From contig CAJTRK010000011.1 in the NCBI GenBank assembly GCA_910578475.1, positions 1 through 39,297 on the forward strand: a stretch of DNA of 39,297 nt, in the 5' to 3' direction. Source of the DNA: an uncultured Lachnospiraceae bacterium. GTDB taxonomy: Bacteria; Bacillota; Clostridia; Lachnospirales; Lachnospiraceae. A program made the translations under genes and the position numbers. Below are positions 1 through 7,938 of the stretch, in pieces (the first letter of the stretch is position 1; each line of letters begins with the position of its first letter). The notes beneath the pieces are model-generated. The model ran no database searches, was not told the DNA's origin, and worked only from the letters and a program-made list of their open reading frames with translations.

Positions 1-22
1 CTCTTAACGCTGTGTTTGACAT
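1..22 (-). CDS. 5' end of an unidentified gene leaving the window
   Basis: An ATG lies eight bases after a strong AGGAGG Shine-Dalgarno sequence and opens a frame (Met-Ser-Asn-Thr-Ala-Leu-Arg) that runs off the left edge. Seven residues are too few to identify the product. It follows an attenuator-like leader, so it is probably a regulated gene of a mobile element sitting next to rlmD. This assignment is inference. Confidence 0.5.
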
Positions 23-56
23 TTTTTAGTTCCTCCTTTTAAAATTGAATTGAAAA

Positions 57-119
57 GAGCATCCCACTATGGAATGCCCTATATAAAAAATAGGGACACT
101 CTCACTCAAGTATCCCTAT
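57..119 (-). promoter_or_regulatory. Attenuator-like leader: terminator plus alternative hairpins
   Basis: On the minus strand a 10-bp stem (110-119 with 90-99, loop of ten bases, one G-U pair) is followed by six T residues, which is a textbook intrinsic terminator. Just downstream, 71-79 and 57-65 form a second hairpin with two wobble pairs. The 3' arm of the terminator (CCCTAT) can also pair with the following ATAGGG at 75-80, which would break the terminator. Mutually exclusive structures between a short leader ORF and a well-placed Shine-Dalgarno sequence are the usual arrangement of ribosome-controlled attenuation. What would trigger it cannot be told from here. Confidence 0.55.
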
Positions 120-145
120 AATCTACCACTATATCTGATAGCTCT

Positions 146-223
146 CTATTCACTTTCATTATCAGGATTTTTTGTGTTCCCCGTACCGAGGTCTAATGCC
201 ACAACTACGGTTACTTTCTTCAC
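146..223 (-). CDS. Possible 25-residue leader peptide
   Basis: A GTG codon preceded by an AAGGAAAAG motif opens a 25-codon frame ending in TAG at 146-148, immediately before the attenuator hairpins. The peptide begins Val-Lys-Lys-Val-Thr and has a central run of valines, then an acidic tail. It contains no recognised domain. Its position before a terminator suggests a translated leader whose ribosome occupancy could set transcription of the gene at the left edge. It could equally be a chance frame or the tail of a decayed gene. Confidence 0.35.
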   Translation of the reverse strand: MKKVTVVVALDLGTGNTKNPDNESE

Positions 224-300
224 AAGTATCTTTTCCTTGTGATTTTCACCGATTTTGTTAAAACTGAAAAATGTCACAAAGTGCGTAAATTCAAGGATTT

Positions 301-1797
301 CTAGGTATCTTTCCTTTGTATCAACACCACAGTCTCCACATGCACCGTCCCCCCAAACAAATCCACTCCCTGCACCTTCCTCAACTCATACCCCCCGCCG
401 CACAACACCTTCAAATCCCGTGCCAGCGTTGCGGAATCACAACTCACATACACAATTCTTTCCGGCTTCATTGCAAGCATCGTTTCCAGACACCTGTCAT
501 CGCAGCCCTTTCGAGGCGGGTCTACTACAATAACATCCGCTCTGATGCCCTCCCCTGCAAACTTCTCCGGCAAAACTTCTTCCGCCTTCCCTACATAAAA
601 CTCCGCATTATCAATTCCGCTGATGCGGGCGTTTTCTTTCGCATCCTCCACAGCCTGAGGAATGATTTCCACTCCGTACACCTTTTGGGCATATCTGGCA
701 AGAAAAAGGGAAATGGTTCCGATTCCGCAGTATAAATCCCATACCGTCTCTTTTCCTGTCAGGCCCGCGCAGGCAAGCGCAAGGCTGTACAGTTTCTCGG
801 TTTGCTCCGGATTAACCTGATAAAAAGACAAAGGCGAAATCCGGAATTTTATGCGGCTTTCTTCCGGCGCTCCAAGAATCCGGATGCTGTCTTCAATATA
901 CCCTCTTCCCCACAGTACCCGGATTTCCTTTCCCATGATTACATTGGTTCTTTCCGTATTGACGCTGACGGAAATACTCACAATTTTCTTCTTGGCAGCG
1001 TTCTCTTTATCATACGCGTTCTTTTCCTCCGTCTCTCCCTGACGGCAATCCGCATCCTCCATAGGCGTGGTCTCGACAAGCGAAAGGCCTGTCATTTTTT
1101 TTATCAGTTCTTTTTCCGCCGGGAGTTTCGTTCCGTTGATAATCAGGCAGACCATGATTTCGCCGGAAGCAAATCCTGTACGAATCAGGATATGCCGCAC
1201 CAGCCCTTCGCCGGTCTGTTCCCGGTATGCCGGTACATGATTTTCTTTCATATAAGAAAGCACCGCTTCCAATATTTGTTTATTTTCAGCAGTGCCCAGT
1301 ATGCAGTCCGTATTGGGAATGATATCATGCGTGCGGCCCGCATAAAATCCTGTAATAAGATTTCCATTTTTATCATAGCCGACGGGAAACTGCGCTTTAT
1401 TCCGATAGCGCCAGGGATGCTCCATCCCTACGACCGGCTCCATCATTTTATCGATAGCTTCCGCATCAAAACCACCGATGTGAATCAGGTTGTTTCGAAT
1501 TTTTTCCTGTTTGAACAGAAGCTGTCTTTCATAACTCATCGCCTGAATCTGACAGCCGCCGCATTGTCTGTGAAAAGCGCATTTCGGCTCTACGCGGAAG
1601 GATGAAGGTTTGATAATTTTCTCCGTCCGCGCATATCCATAATTCTTTTTTATTTTGGTGATTTTTGCTTCTACGGTATCTCCGATAACGGCATCTTTGA
1701 CAAACAACGTAAATCCGTCTATTTTTCCGATGCCTTCTCCGTCATTGCCGATATCATCAATCTGTACCGTTACAATGTCATTTTTCCGGTATTCCAT
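301..1797 (-). CDS. rlmD: 23S rRNA (uracil-C5)-methyltransferase, RlmD/RumA family
   Basis: This 498-residue protein should transfer a methyl group from SAM to C5 of a uracil in 23S rRNA. An N-terminal TRAM RNA-binding domain occupies about residues 1-60. Cysteines 73, 79, 82 and 165 match the [4Fe-4S] ligands of the family. The SAM motif DLYCGIG is at 354-360, the DPPRKG motif at about 426-431 and the catalytic cysteine at 453 (VSCD). A charged insertion of about 30 residues (243-272) makes it longer than usual. The start has GGAGG 12 bases upstream. The C-terminus ends HVETVVL plus six residues. The 3' end of this gene family is a known integration site for conjugative elements, which matters for the sequence at 1-300. 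Whether it targets U1939 or U747/U1939 as RlmCD does cannot be told. Confidence 0.93.
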   Translation of the reverse strand: MEYRKNDIVTVQIDDIGNDGEGIGKIDGFTLFVKDAVIGDTVEAKITKIKKNYGYARTEKIIKPSSFRVEPKCAFHRQCGGCQIQAMSYERQLLFKQEKIRNNLIHIGGFDAEAIDKMMEPVVGMEHPWRYRNKAQFPVGYDKNGNLITGFYAGRTHDIIPNTDCILGTAENKQILEAVLSYMKENHVPAYREQTGEGLVRHILIRTGFASGEIMVCLIINGTKLPAEKELIKKMTGLSLVETTPMEDADCRQGETEEKNAYDKENAAKKKIVSISVSVNTERTNVIMGKEIRVLWGRGYIEDSIRILGAPEESRIKFRISPLSFYQVNPEQTEKLYSLALACAGLTGKETVWDLYCGIGTISLFLARYAQKVYGVEIIPQAVEDAKENARISGIDNAEFYVGKAEEVLPEKFAGEGIRADVIVVDPPRKGCDDRCLETMLAMKPERIVYVSCDSATLARDLKVLCGGGYELRKVQGVDLFGGTVHVETVVLIQRKDT

Positions 1798-1896
1798 GTT
1801 ATTGTATTTCCTCCATGCAGTTTCCGACAGTGTCAGTTTTCCCTTCGTCTGAAATGATTATGGCATAAGGCGCTGTCTTCGCAAAAATAGCTTCAT

Positions 1897-2841
1897 CTAT
1901 TCCAGTCTTGTTTTCATGACATTGGACTCGAACAGGCGGTTAAATCCAAGCCACCCGTTCTCGGTCGTACCGTTTAACAGCTCCGTAAAGGTCTGCATTT
2001 TGGCATCTGTATTATCGGCAAAATTCAATGCCACCGCCTCCATGATTGCCGGTTTTTTCGGAGAACCGAATTCATACTCTCCGTGATGGGATATAATACA
2101 ATGCTTTAGCTCGCTTGCCAAAATATCCGGAAAGTCTTTGATAAGCCGGATTTTTTCGCCCACCATTTCCACACCGATAACAATATGTCCGAGGAACTGT
2201 CCGTCGTCCGTATAATCATTTTGGGGAAAAAGAGAGAGTTCTCTCGTTTTACCGATATCATGGCAGATTGCCGCGCTGAGCAGCAGATCTCTGTTTAAAA
2301 GCGGATACTGCGTGCAGTAAAAATCGCACAGCTTTGTTACGCTTAATGTATGTTCCAGCAATCCTCCGACAAAACCATGATGTACGGTCTTTGCCGCGGA
2401 AGACTGTGTAAATGCTTTTATAAATTTCTCATCATTCACAAATAATTCCTGCAAAAGCGTTTTCAGATATCGATTCTGTATGCTTTCGATAAAATGCAGT
2501 AATTCTGTTTTCATCTCGTCGATGTTCTTACTGCTGACGGGCAGATAATCGGCCGGATTATATTCCCCTTCACGACAATGTCTGACTCTTTTGACATTTA
2601 CTTGCAGCGCGCCCTGAAAGCTGTTCACATCTCCATAGACTTCTATGTAATCAAGCGACTCGAATTCTTCAATTCCTGCGCTGTGGGGGTCCCAAATCTT
2701 CGCGTCCAGAGTTCCTGTTTTATCCTGTAAAATAACGTTATCGTATGGCTTTCCGTTTTTTGTCACCGCGGACTGCTTATGTTTGCACAGATAAATATCC
2801 GCAATTCTGTCTCCCTCTTTATAATCTTTAATATATTTCAT
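1897..2841 (-). CDS. yhaM: YhaM-like 3'-5' exoribonuclease (OB fold plus HD domain)
   Basis: The 314-residue product has an OB-fold nucleic-acid-binding domain (about residues 1-90) followed by an HD metal-dependent phosphohydrolase domain. The HD domain shows His-His at 154-155, LLEH ending at 164 and the HD pair at 194-195 (CHDIGK). This is the architecture of Bacillus YhaM/staphylococcal CBF1, which trims RNA (and ssDNA) from the 3' end. The start at 2841 is chosen because AAAGGAGG lies seven bases upstream; a longer frame to 2880 has no such signal. It lies 99 bases downstream of rlmD on the same strand order (yhaM then rlmD), so co-transcription is likely. Confidence 0.88.
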   Translation of the reverse strand: MKYIKDYKEGDRIADIYLCKHKQSAVTKNGKPYDNVILQDKTGTLDAKIWDPHSAGIEEFESLDYIEVYGDVNSFQGALQVNVKRVRHCREGEYNPADYLPVSSKNIDEMKTELLHFIESIQNRYLKTLLQELFVNDEKFIKAFTQSSAAKTVHHGFVGGLLEHTLSVTKLCDFYCTQYPLLNRDLLLSAAICHDIGKTRELSLFPQNDYTDDGQFLGHIVIGVEMVGEKIRLIKDFPDILASELKHCIISHHGEYEFGSPKKPAIMEAVALNFADNTDAKMQTFTELLNGTTENGWLGFNRLFESNVMKTRLE

Positions 2842-2933
2842 TCTTTTTCCTCCTTTATTGTTCGCTGCATCAACCGTCAAAGCGCTTTTTGCGATATCTC
2901 AGTTGCTTATGAGCATATCCGCATCCGTTCTTT

Positions 2934-4316
2934 CTACATCCGCCTTGTCAGGGTAACGGTTACTGTCATTTCCTGAAAAGAATCGATTCCCTGCCGCATC
3001 AGCGTTATCGTTACAACATCCTCCGGCAGAGCGTTATACAATACGTTCAAAAGTTCATTGTATGTTTCGATTTCCGTATCATTTATCTTCACAATGACGT
3101 CTCCGCTTTGAATACCCGCAGTCATTGCCGGCGAATCCATTTCTATTTCTTTGATATATGCGCCGCGGGGCATGCCGGATTCCAAAATCGCCTCCAACGG
3201 TACATCGGCTCCGTGAATACCCAGATATGCGCGGTACTGATTGTTTGACATCTTCGTTATGGTTCTTTTCAGTTCCGAAATCCCGTATGCCGAAATCAGA
3301 TTTCCTCTATCGCTTCCGTTATAAGAATTATCAATTATTCCGACTACCATGCCTTTCAAATCGACGAGCACACCTGTCGCATTTTTGCTCCCGTACATAT
3401 CCGTAAATATGAGTTTATACGCCGAATCCACCTGGTCGATTACCGTTCCTGAGGAAGTAATCATGCCATAACAGAGAGAGCCGCTTGTTCCCATCGGGCT
3501 TCCCAGTGCCATCACGGGCGTCCCCGGCATATTCGACGTATTGGAACTTCCCAGTGTCGCAATGTTGATGACATCCATTGTCTCTTCGCCTATCGCCATG
3601 AGGGAAACCGACAAAATGGCGAATCCTGTCGAGTCATCCTTCTGTACCAGTTTTGCGTCCGCCTGCTTCTGGTCGCAAAAAGTCACGACTATCTTCTCCG
3701 CATTTTTGATATTATTCAGATTCACGAGAATCAACATGGCCCGCCCGTTATTGGCTACAATCACGCCCGACACGACCGCTTCGCTCTCATATATATTATT
3801 GAACCAGTCCACATCGGAGGTCACACCCGTCACGGTGACAATCGAACGGCTGACGTCTTTGGCCAATGCGGACAGCTCATCATATACCGTCCTGTATTCT
3901 TCCAGGCCAAAAGTCACCTCTGAGAGCAGTTCCGCGATTTTTTCATCCACCAGTTCCAGCTCCAGTTCAACCGGTTCTTCCTTCTCCTGTTCTTCTACCG
4001 TCAGCATGTCCTCCGGATTCATTTCTTCCGTTATCGTTTCTTCCGGAAACTGGACTTCTTTCGCCTCTTCCGGCGGGTAAAGCCAGTTATTGATAACCGG
4101 TTCCAAAATCAGAAACGTAAGGCATGCCACAATTCCAAAGACGACCGCCAGTACCACCGTAACAATCGTCCGACGAAGCAGTTTCTTTTTATTGACCGGC
4201 CTTTGCTTCATTTTCTCCCGTAAAAAATCCGACTGCACAGACGGCGTATATTCCGCCCGTTCTTTTATATCTTCCGGGTTCCCGGTCTCCGCCTTCCTTT
4301 TATCATCATCCGTCAT
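2934..4316 (-). CDS. HtrA/DegP-like membrane protein with PDZ domain and lost catalytic triad
   Basis: The 460-residue protein has a cytosolic basic N-terminus, one membrane segment (about 47-71), a Glu-rich extracellular linker (about 80-130), a trypsin-like HtrA fold (about 150-350) and a C-terminal PDZ domain (about 365-455). Alignment by eye to the HtrA motifs shows all three catalytic positions changed. The TNNHV region reads NLNNI (His to Asn), the DLAVL region reads GFAIL (Asp to Gly), and GNSGGPL reads KNATGVL (Ser to Ala). The fold motifs around them survive, so it should bind rather than cut, perhaps sensing misfolded or peptide termini through the PDZ domain. The ATG at 4316 overlaps the stop of a short upstream frame (ATGA); an ATG at 4328 is possible but its AAAGG is only one base away. 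Confidence 0.85.
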   Translation of the reverse strand: MTDDDKRKAETGNPEDIKERAEYTPSVQSDFLREKMKQRPVNKKKLLRRTIVTVVLAVVFGIVACLTFLILEPVINNWLYPPEEAKEVQFPEETITEEMNPEDMLTVEEQEKEEPVELELELVDEKIAELLSEVTFGLEEYRTVYDELSALAKDVSRSIVTVTGVTSDVDWFNNIYESEAVVSGVIVANNGRAMLILVNLNNIKNAEKIVVTFCDQKQADAKLVQKDDSTGFAILSVSLMAIGEETMDVINIATLGSSNTSNMPGTPVMALGSPMGTSGSLCYGMITSSGTVIDQVDSAYKLIFTDMYGSKNATGVLVDLKGMVVGIIDNSYNGSDRGNLISAYGISELKRTITKMSNNQYRAYLGIHGADVPLEAILESGMPRGAYIKEIEMDSPAMTAGIQSGDVIVKINDTEIETYNELLNVLYNALPEDVVTITLMRQGIDSFQEMTVTVTLTRRM

Positions 4317-4396
4317 ACCAATAACCATGCCTTTCTCTCAACCTGCGATATTTGCGCCGCAGGCACAAATTCGCGTGTGAAAAATTTATTTTTCAC
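4313..4396 (-). CDS. Possible 27-residue upstream ORF coupled to the HtrA-like gene
   Basis: A GTG codon six bases after AGGAG opens a 27-codon frame that ends in a TGA overlapping the ATG of the HtrA-like gene. The peptide starts Met-Lys-Asn-Lys-Phe-Phe and is basic, with no known domain. The ATGA overlap and good Shine-Dalgarno sequence suggest translational coupling. The first codons lie inside a 10-bp hairpin, so folding could hide this start. It may also be chance. Confidence 0.3.
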   Translation of the reverse strand: MKNKFFTREFVPAAQISQVERKAWLLV

Positions 4397-4398
4397 AC
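4375..4398. repeat. AT-rich perfect hairpin upstream of the HtrA-like gene
   Basis: GTGTGAAAAA at 4375-4384 and its exact complement at 4389-4398 flank a four-base loop. It lies about 60 bases before the HtrA-like start and covers the start of the short upstream frame. No T-tract follows on either strand, so it is more likely an mRNA hairpin or operator than a terminator. Confidence 0.45.
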
Positions 4399-4568
4399 TA
4401 ATCTCCTATATTTTCAATAACATGCCATCCGGGCATCCCTGTTACCGTCCCTGATTTCCATCTGTATTTTCCGGCAAAACACCACCCGGATATGTCTAAG
4501 TATATCTTTTTCATAGTAAATTTACAACCTTTATGGTATGATATTTCTGGAACAGTGTAACGATATAA

Positions 4569-4740
4569 CCGTCCGGCGAAAAGAAGGGGCGCGGCGCAGA
4601 GGTTTCCAACGTCACCGCGCTTTCGCTCCGCTTCGGGTGTAACGGTACTAAGCTCAAAAATACTTCGCTAAGTACCGACACCCTCGAAGGGGTTCCTTTT
4701 GGAAAACCTCTGCGCCGCGCCCCTTCTTTTCGCCGGACGG
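4569..4740. repeat. 172-nt palindromic element with 37-bp perfect arms
   Basis: Bases 4569-4605 and 4704-4740 are exact inverted copies (37 of 37). The 98-base interior continues the symmetry in broken form: CCAA with TTGG, CTTC with GAAG, GGGTGT with ACACCC and CGGTACT with AGTACCG, ending in a loop around AAGCTCAAAAATACTT. The whole unit can therefore fold as one long hairpin or cruciform. It is much more GC-rich than its surroundings, sits in a divergent gap between the HtrA-like gene and mutS2, and has no clear target-site duplication. It could be a non-autonomous mobile palindrome (MITE or REP type), a structured RNA, or an invertible segment. Frames read through it are by-products of the palindrome. 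Confidence 0.8.
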
Positions 4741-4782
4741 ACACACCACATCAAAATTTTTATTAAAAAATGAGGTTTTCCC

Positions 4783-7158
4783 ATGAACAGCAAAGCACTA
4801 CATGTTTTGGAATATGACAAAATTATTGAGCGTCTGACCGAAAAAGCGTCTTCCGAGCCGGGGCGAATGCTCTGTCGGGAGCTGCTGCCGATGGTCGCTC
4901 TTGACGAAATCGAACACGCCCAGAAAGAAACCGGCGACGCGCTGAGCCGCCTTTTTAAGAAAGGTTCCACTTCCTTTGGCGGAAATAAAGATTTGGGGCG
5001 GTGCATCAAATCTCTGGAAGTAGGAAGCGCGCTTTCCTCCACAGAACTTCTCCTGATTGCCGGTATGCTGGAAAACGTGAACCGAATCAAAACTTACGGA
5101 AGAAACGACCGGGATGATGCCCCCGCCGATACGTTGGACGAATATTTTAACGGTCTGGAACCTTTAACAGCTCTGGCAAACGAAATCCGCAGGTGTATTT
5201 TATCAGAAGAAGAAATTGCGGACGATGCCAGTCCGGCCTTAAAACAGATACGCCGTAAAAAGCTGCTTACCAACGATAAAATTCATTCTCAGCTTACTTC
5301 TATGGTGAATGGTTCTTACCGGACTTATCTGCAGGACGCGGTCATCACCATGCGAAACGACCGTTACTGTATTCCCGTCAAATCGGAGTACAAAGGGCAG
5401 GTTCCGGGTATGGTGCACGACCAGTCTTCTTCCGGTTCCACCTTTTTCATCGAACCGGCCGCCGTGGTGACGCTGAATAATGAATTGAAGGAACTTGATA
5501 TCAGGGAGCAGGAAGAAATCGAGAAAATCCTTGCGGACTTAAGCGCACAGGCCGGAGAGCATACCGACGCGCTTGCAAATAACCAGAAATTAATGACCAC
5601 GCTGGATTTCATTTTTGCGAAGGCTTCTCTCGCAATGGAACAAAACGGAAGTATGCCTGTCTTTAACACGGAACACCATTTGAAACTCCGTAAGGGCCGT
5701 CATCCGCTTCTGGATAAAAAGAAAGTCGTGCCAATCGACATTGAATTAGGCACGGATTTCGACCTGCTCGTTATCACCGGACCGAATACCGGCGGTAAAA
5801 CCGTTTCCCTGAAAACGGTGGGGCTTCTGACGCTGATGGGACAGGCCGGACTTCACATTCCGGCGCTGGACCGTTCCGAATTATCCGTTTTTACGGAAGT
5901 TTATGCGGATATCGGAGACGAGCAGAGCATTGAGCAGAATCTTTCCACGTTTTCTTCCCATATGACTTCTATTGTTTCGATTTTACAAAATGCGGACGCA
6001 GATTCACTCTGTCTTTTTGACGAACTTGGGGCCGGAACCGACCCGACGGAAGGCGCGGCTCTCGCGGCCGCTATTTTGGATTTTTTACACACGCGGGGAA
6101 TCCGTACGATGGCGACCACGCATTACAGCGAGCTGAAAGTCTATGCGCTTTCCACCCCGTTTGTCAAAAACGCCTGCTGTGAATTTGATGTCGAAACGCT
6201 GCGGCCGACATACCGGTTATTAATCGGCATTCCCGGCAAAAGCAACGCCTTTGCGATTTCCTCGAAACTGGGGCTTTCCGATGAAATCATTGAAAGCGCC
6301 AGAAATCATATTACCGAAGATAAGGAAAGTTTCGAGGATTTATTATCCGACCTGGAAAAAAGCCGCATCACCATTGAAAAAGAACGGCTGGAAATCGCTT
6401 CTTACAAAGAAGAAATCAAGTCGTTGAAAAAAAATCTGGAATCCAAACAGGGCAAAATCGACCAGTCCAAAGAGCGCATCCTGCGGGAAGCCCACGAGGA
6501 AGCCCGGCAGATTTTGCAGGACGCCAAAGACGTGGCCGATGAAACAATTCGCACATTCCAGAAGGCCGGCACTTCCACGATGAAAGAGCTGGAACAGTCG
6601 CGCCAGAAAGTGCGGGATAAAATATCCGAAAAAAACAGCAAATTGTCTCTGAAGCTTTCTGAAAAGCCGACGCACAAACTGTTAAAGCCCAATCAGATAA
6701 ATCCCGGCGACCGCGTAAAAGTTGTGTCCATGGGGTTGACGGGCATTGTCAGCACCCGGCCCGATAAAAGCGGAAAGTTATTCGTACAGTGTGGTATTAT
6801 CCGCTCCCAGGTGAATCTGAACGATTTGGTTTTGCTGGCTGAAGAAACGGTCACGACCACATCACCCATGCAGCGGAGCAGTTCGGGCAAGCTGAAAATG
6901 TCGAAATCCTATTCCATTTCAACGGAAATCAATCTGCTTGGCAAAACCGTAGACGAGGCGCTCTCCGCTCTCGATAAGTATCTGGACGACGCTTATCTTG
7001 CGCATCTGCCAAGTGTCCGCATTGTCCACGGAAAAGGAACCGGCGCGCTGCGGAAAGCCGTACAGGATTACCTGCGCCGTTGTAAGTATGTGAAAACTTA
7101 CCGCCTCGGGGAATACGGAGAAGGAGACGCCGGCGTCACCATCGCGGAGTTTAAATAA
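4783..7158 (+). CDS. mutS2: Endonuclease MutS2
   Basis: The 791-residue protein has the full MutS2 architecture. A helical lever/clamp core is followed by a P-loop ATPase (Walker A GPNTGGKT from residue 333, Walker B with DELGAGTDP from 413), a long charged coiled coil (about 500-640), a KOW-like stretch and a C-terminal Smr nuclease domain (about 717-791, with HGKGTGALR). MutS2 lacks the mismatch-recognition domain of MutS. It acts on branched DNA in recombination control and, in Bacillus, in splitting collided ribosomes. TGAGG lies before the ATG. The only upstream sequence is the AT-rich spacer after the 172-nt palindrome, so its promoter must lie beside or within that element. Confidence 0.96.
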   Translation: MNSKALHVLEYDKIIERLTEKASSEPGRMLCRELLPMVALDEIEHAQKETGDALSRLFKKGSTSFGGNKDLGRCIKSLEVGSALSSTELLLIAGMLENVNRIKTYGRNDRDDAPADTLDEYFNGLEPLTALANEIRRCILSEEEIADDASPALKQIRRKKLLTNDKIHSQLTSMVNGSYRTYLQDAVITMRNDRYCIPVKSEYKGQVPGMVHDQSSSGSTFFIEPAAVVTLNNELKELDIREQEEIEKILADLSAQAGEHTDALANNQKLMTTLDFIFAKASLAMEQNGSMPVFNTEHHLKLRKGRHPLLDKKKVVPIDIELGTDFDLLVITGPNTGGKTVSLKTVGLLTLMGQAGLHIPALDRSELSVFTEVYADIGDEQSIEQNLSTFSSHMTSIVSILQNADADSLCLFDELGAGTDPTEGAALAAAILDFLHTRGIRTMATTHYSELKVYALSTPFVKNACCEFDVETLRPTYRLLIGIPGKSNAFAISSKLGLSDEIIESARNHITEDKESFEDLLSDLEKSRITIEKERLEIASYKEEIKSLKKNLESKQGKIDQSKERILREAHEEARQILQDAKDVADETIRTFQKAGTSTMKELEQSRQKVRDKISEKNSKLSLKLSEKPTHKLLKPNQINPGDRVKVVSMGLTGIVSTRPDKSGKLFVQCGIIRSQVNLNDLVLLAEETVTTTSPMQRSSSGKLKMSKSYSISTEINLLGKTVDEALSALDKYLDDAYLAHLPSVRIVHGKGTGALRKAVQDYLRRCKYVKTYRLGEYGEGDAGVTIAEFK

Positions 7159-7187
7159 TCTGCAGGCTGAGAAAGGAGCACGATTTC

Positions 7188-7889
7188 ATGGTAAACAAAC
7201 AAAAAATCTTAATTGTAGACGACGATAACAACATTGCCGAGTTAATTTCACTTTACCTGACAAAAGAATGTTTTGAAACAATGATTGTCAATGACGGAGA
7301 ATCCGCACTTGCGGCAGCAAAGAGCTTTGAACCGAATCTGATGCTTCTTGACCTGATGCTTCCCGGCATCGACGGCTATCAGGTCTGCCGGGAAATTCGA
7401 ATGAAATCATCTCTGCCCATCATTATGCTTTCAGCCAAAGGAGAAGTTTTTGACAAAGTATTGGGACTGGAACTCGGCGCCGACGATTATATGGAAAAAC
7501 CCTTTGACTCCAAAGAACTGGTGGCAAGAGTCAAGGCGGTTCTCCGGCGTTACAAACCTGCCGCGGCGGCAGCCGACGCTTCCGATGCCAAATGTGTAGA
7601 ATACGCAGACCTCGTGGTCAATCAGACGAATTATTCCGTAATCTATATGGGCAAAACGGTGGAAATGCCGCCCAAAGAACTGGAACTGCTTTATTATCTC
7701 GCGGCTTCTCCCAATCAGGTCTTTACGCGGGAACAACTCCTTGACCAGATTTGGGGCTATGAATATGTAGGCGATACCCGTACAGTCGATGTACATATCA
7801 AGCGGCTCCGGGAAAAAATCAAAGACCACCAGAACTGGCGCATTGCCACTATCTGGGGCGTCGGCTACAAGTTTGAGACAAGAGTCTGA
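7188..7889 (+). CDS. OmpR/PhoB-family response regulator
   Basis: The 233-residue protein has a receiver domain (1-120) with the acidic pair at 11-13, the phospho-acceptor Asp55 in LLDLMLPG and Lys104 in EKPFD. A winged-helix DNA-binding domain follows (about 135-230, ending GVGYKFE). It should be phosphorylated by the kinase encoded 49 bases downstream and then bind tandem promoter sites. GAAAGGAG lies before the start. The gap from mutS2 is only 29 bases, so it may share the mutS2 transcript. The signal sensed is unknown; no obvious target gene adjoins. Confidence 0.93.
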   Translation: MVNKQKILIVDDDNNIAELISLYLTKECFETMIVNDGESALAAAKSFEPNLMLLDLMLPGIDGYQVCREIRMKSSLPIIMLSAKGEVFDKVLGLELGADDYMEKPFDSKELVARVKAVLRRYKPAAAAADASDAKCVEYADLVVNQTNYSVIYMGKTVEMPPKELELLYYLAASPNQVFTREQLLDQIWGYEYVGDTRTVDVHIKRLREKIKDHQNWRIATIWGVGYKFETRV

Positions 7890-7938
7890 GGCCGGAACAG
7901 ATACAGGCATTCACCCGAAAGGAAGGCATCATACCGTC

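Noticed and set aside
4511..5090. Open frames across the 172-nt palindrome
   Set aside because: They read through both arms of the inverted repeat and into mutS2; no ribosome site or domain supports them.
7160..7175. A 14-base word (AATCTGCAGGCTGA) shared with 26250-26265
   Set aside because: Both lie just before ribosome sites and there is no further similarity around them, so chance or a ribosome-site-linked motif is enough.
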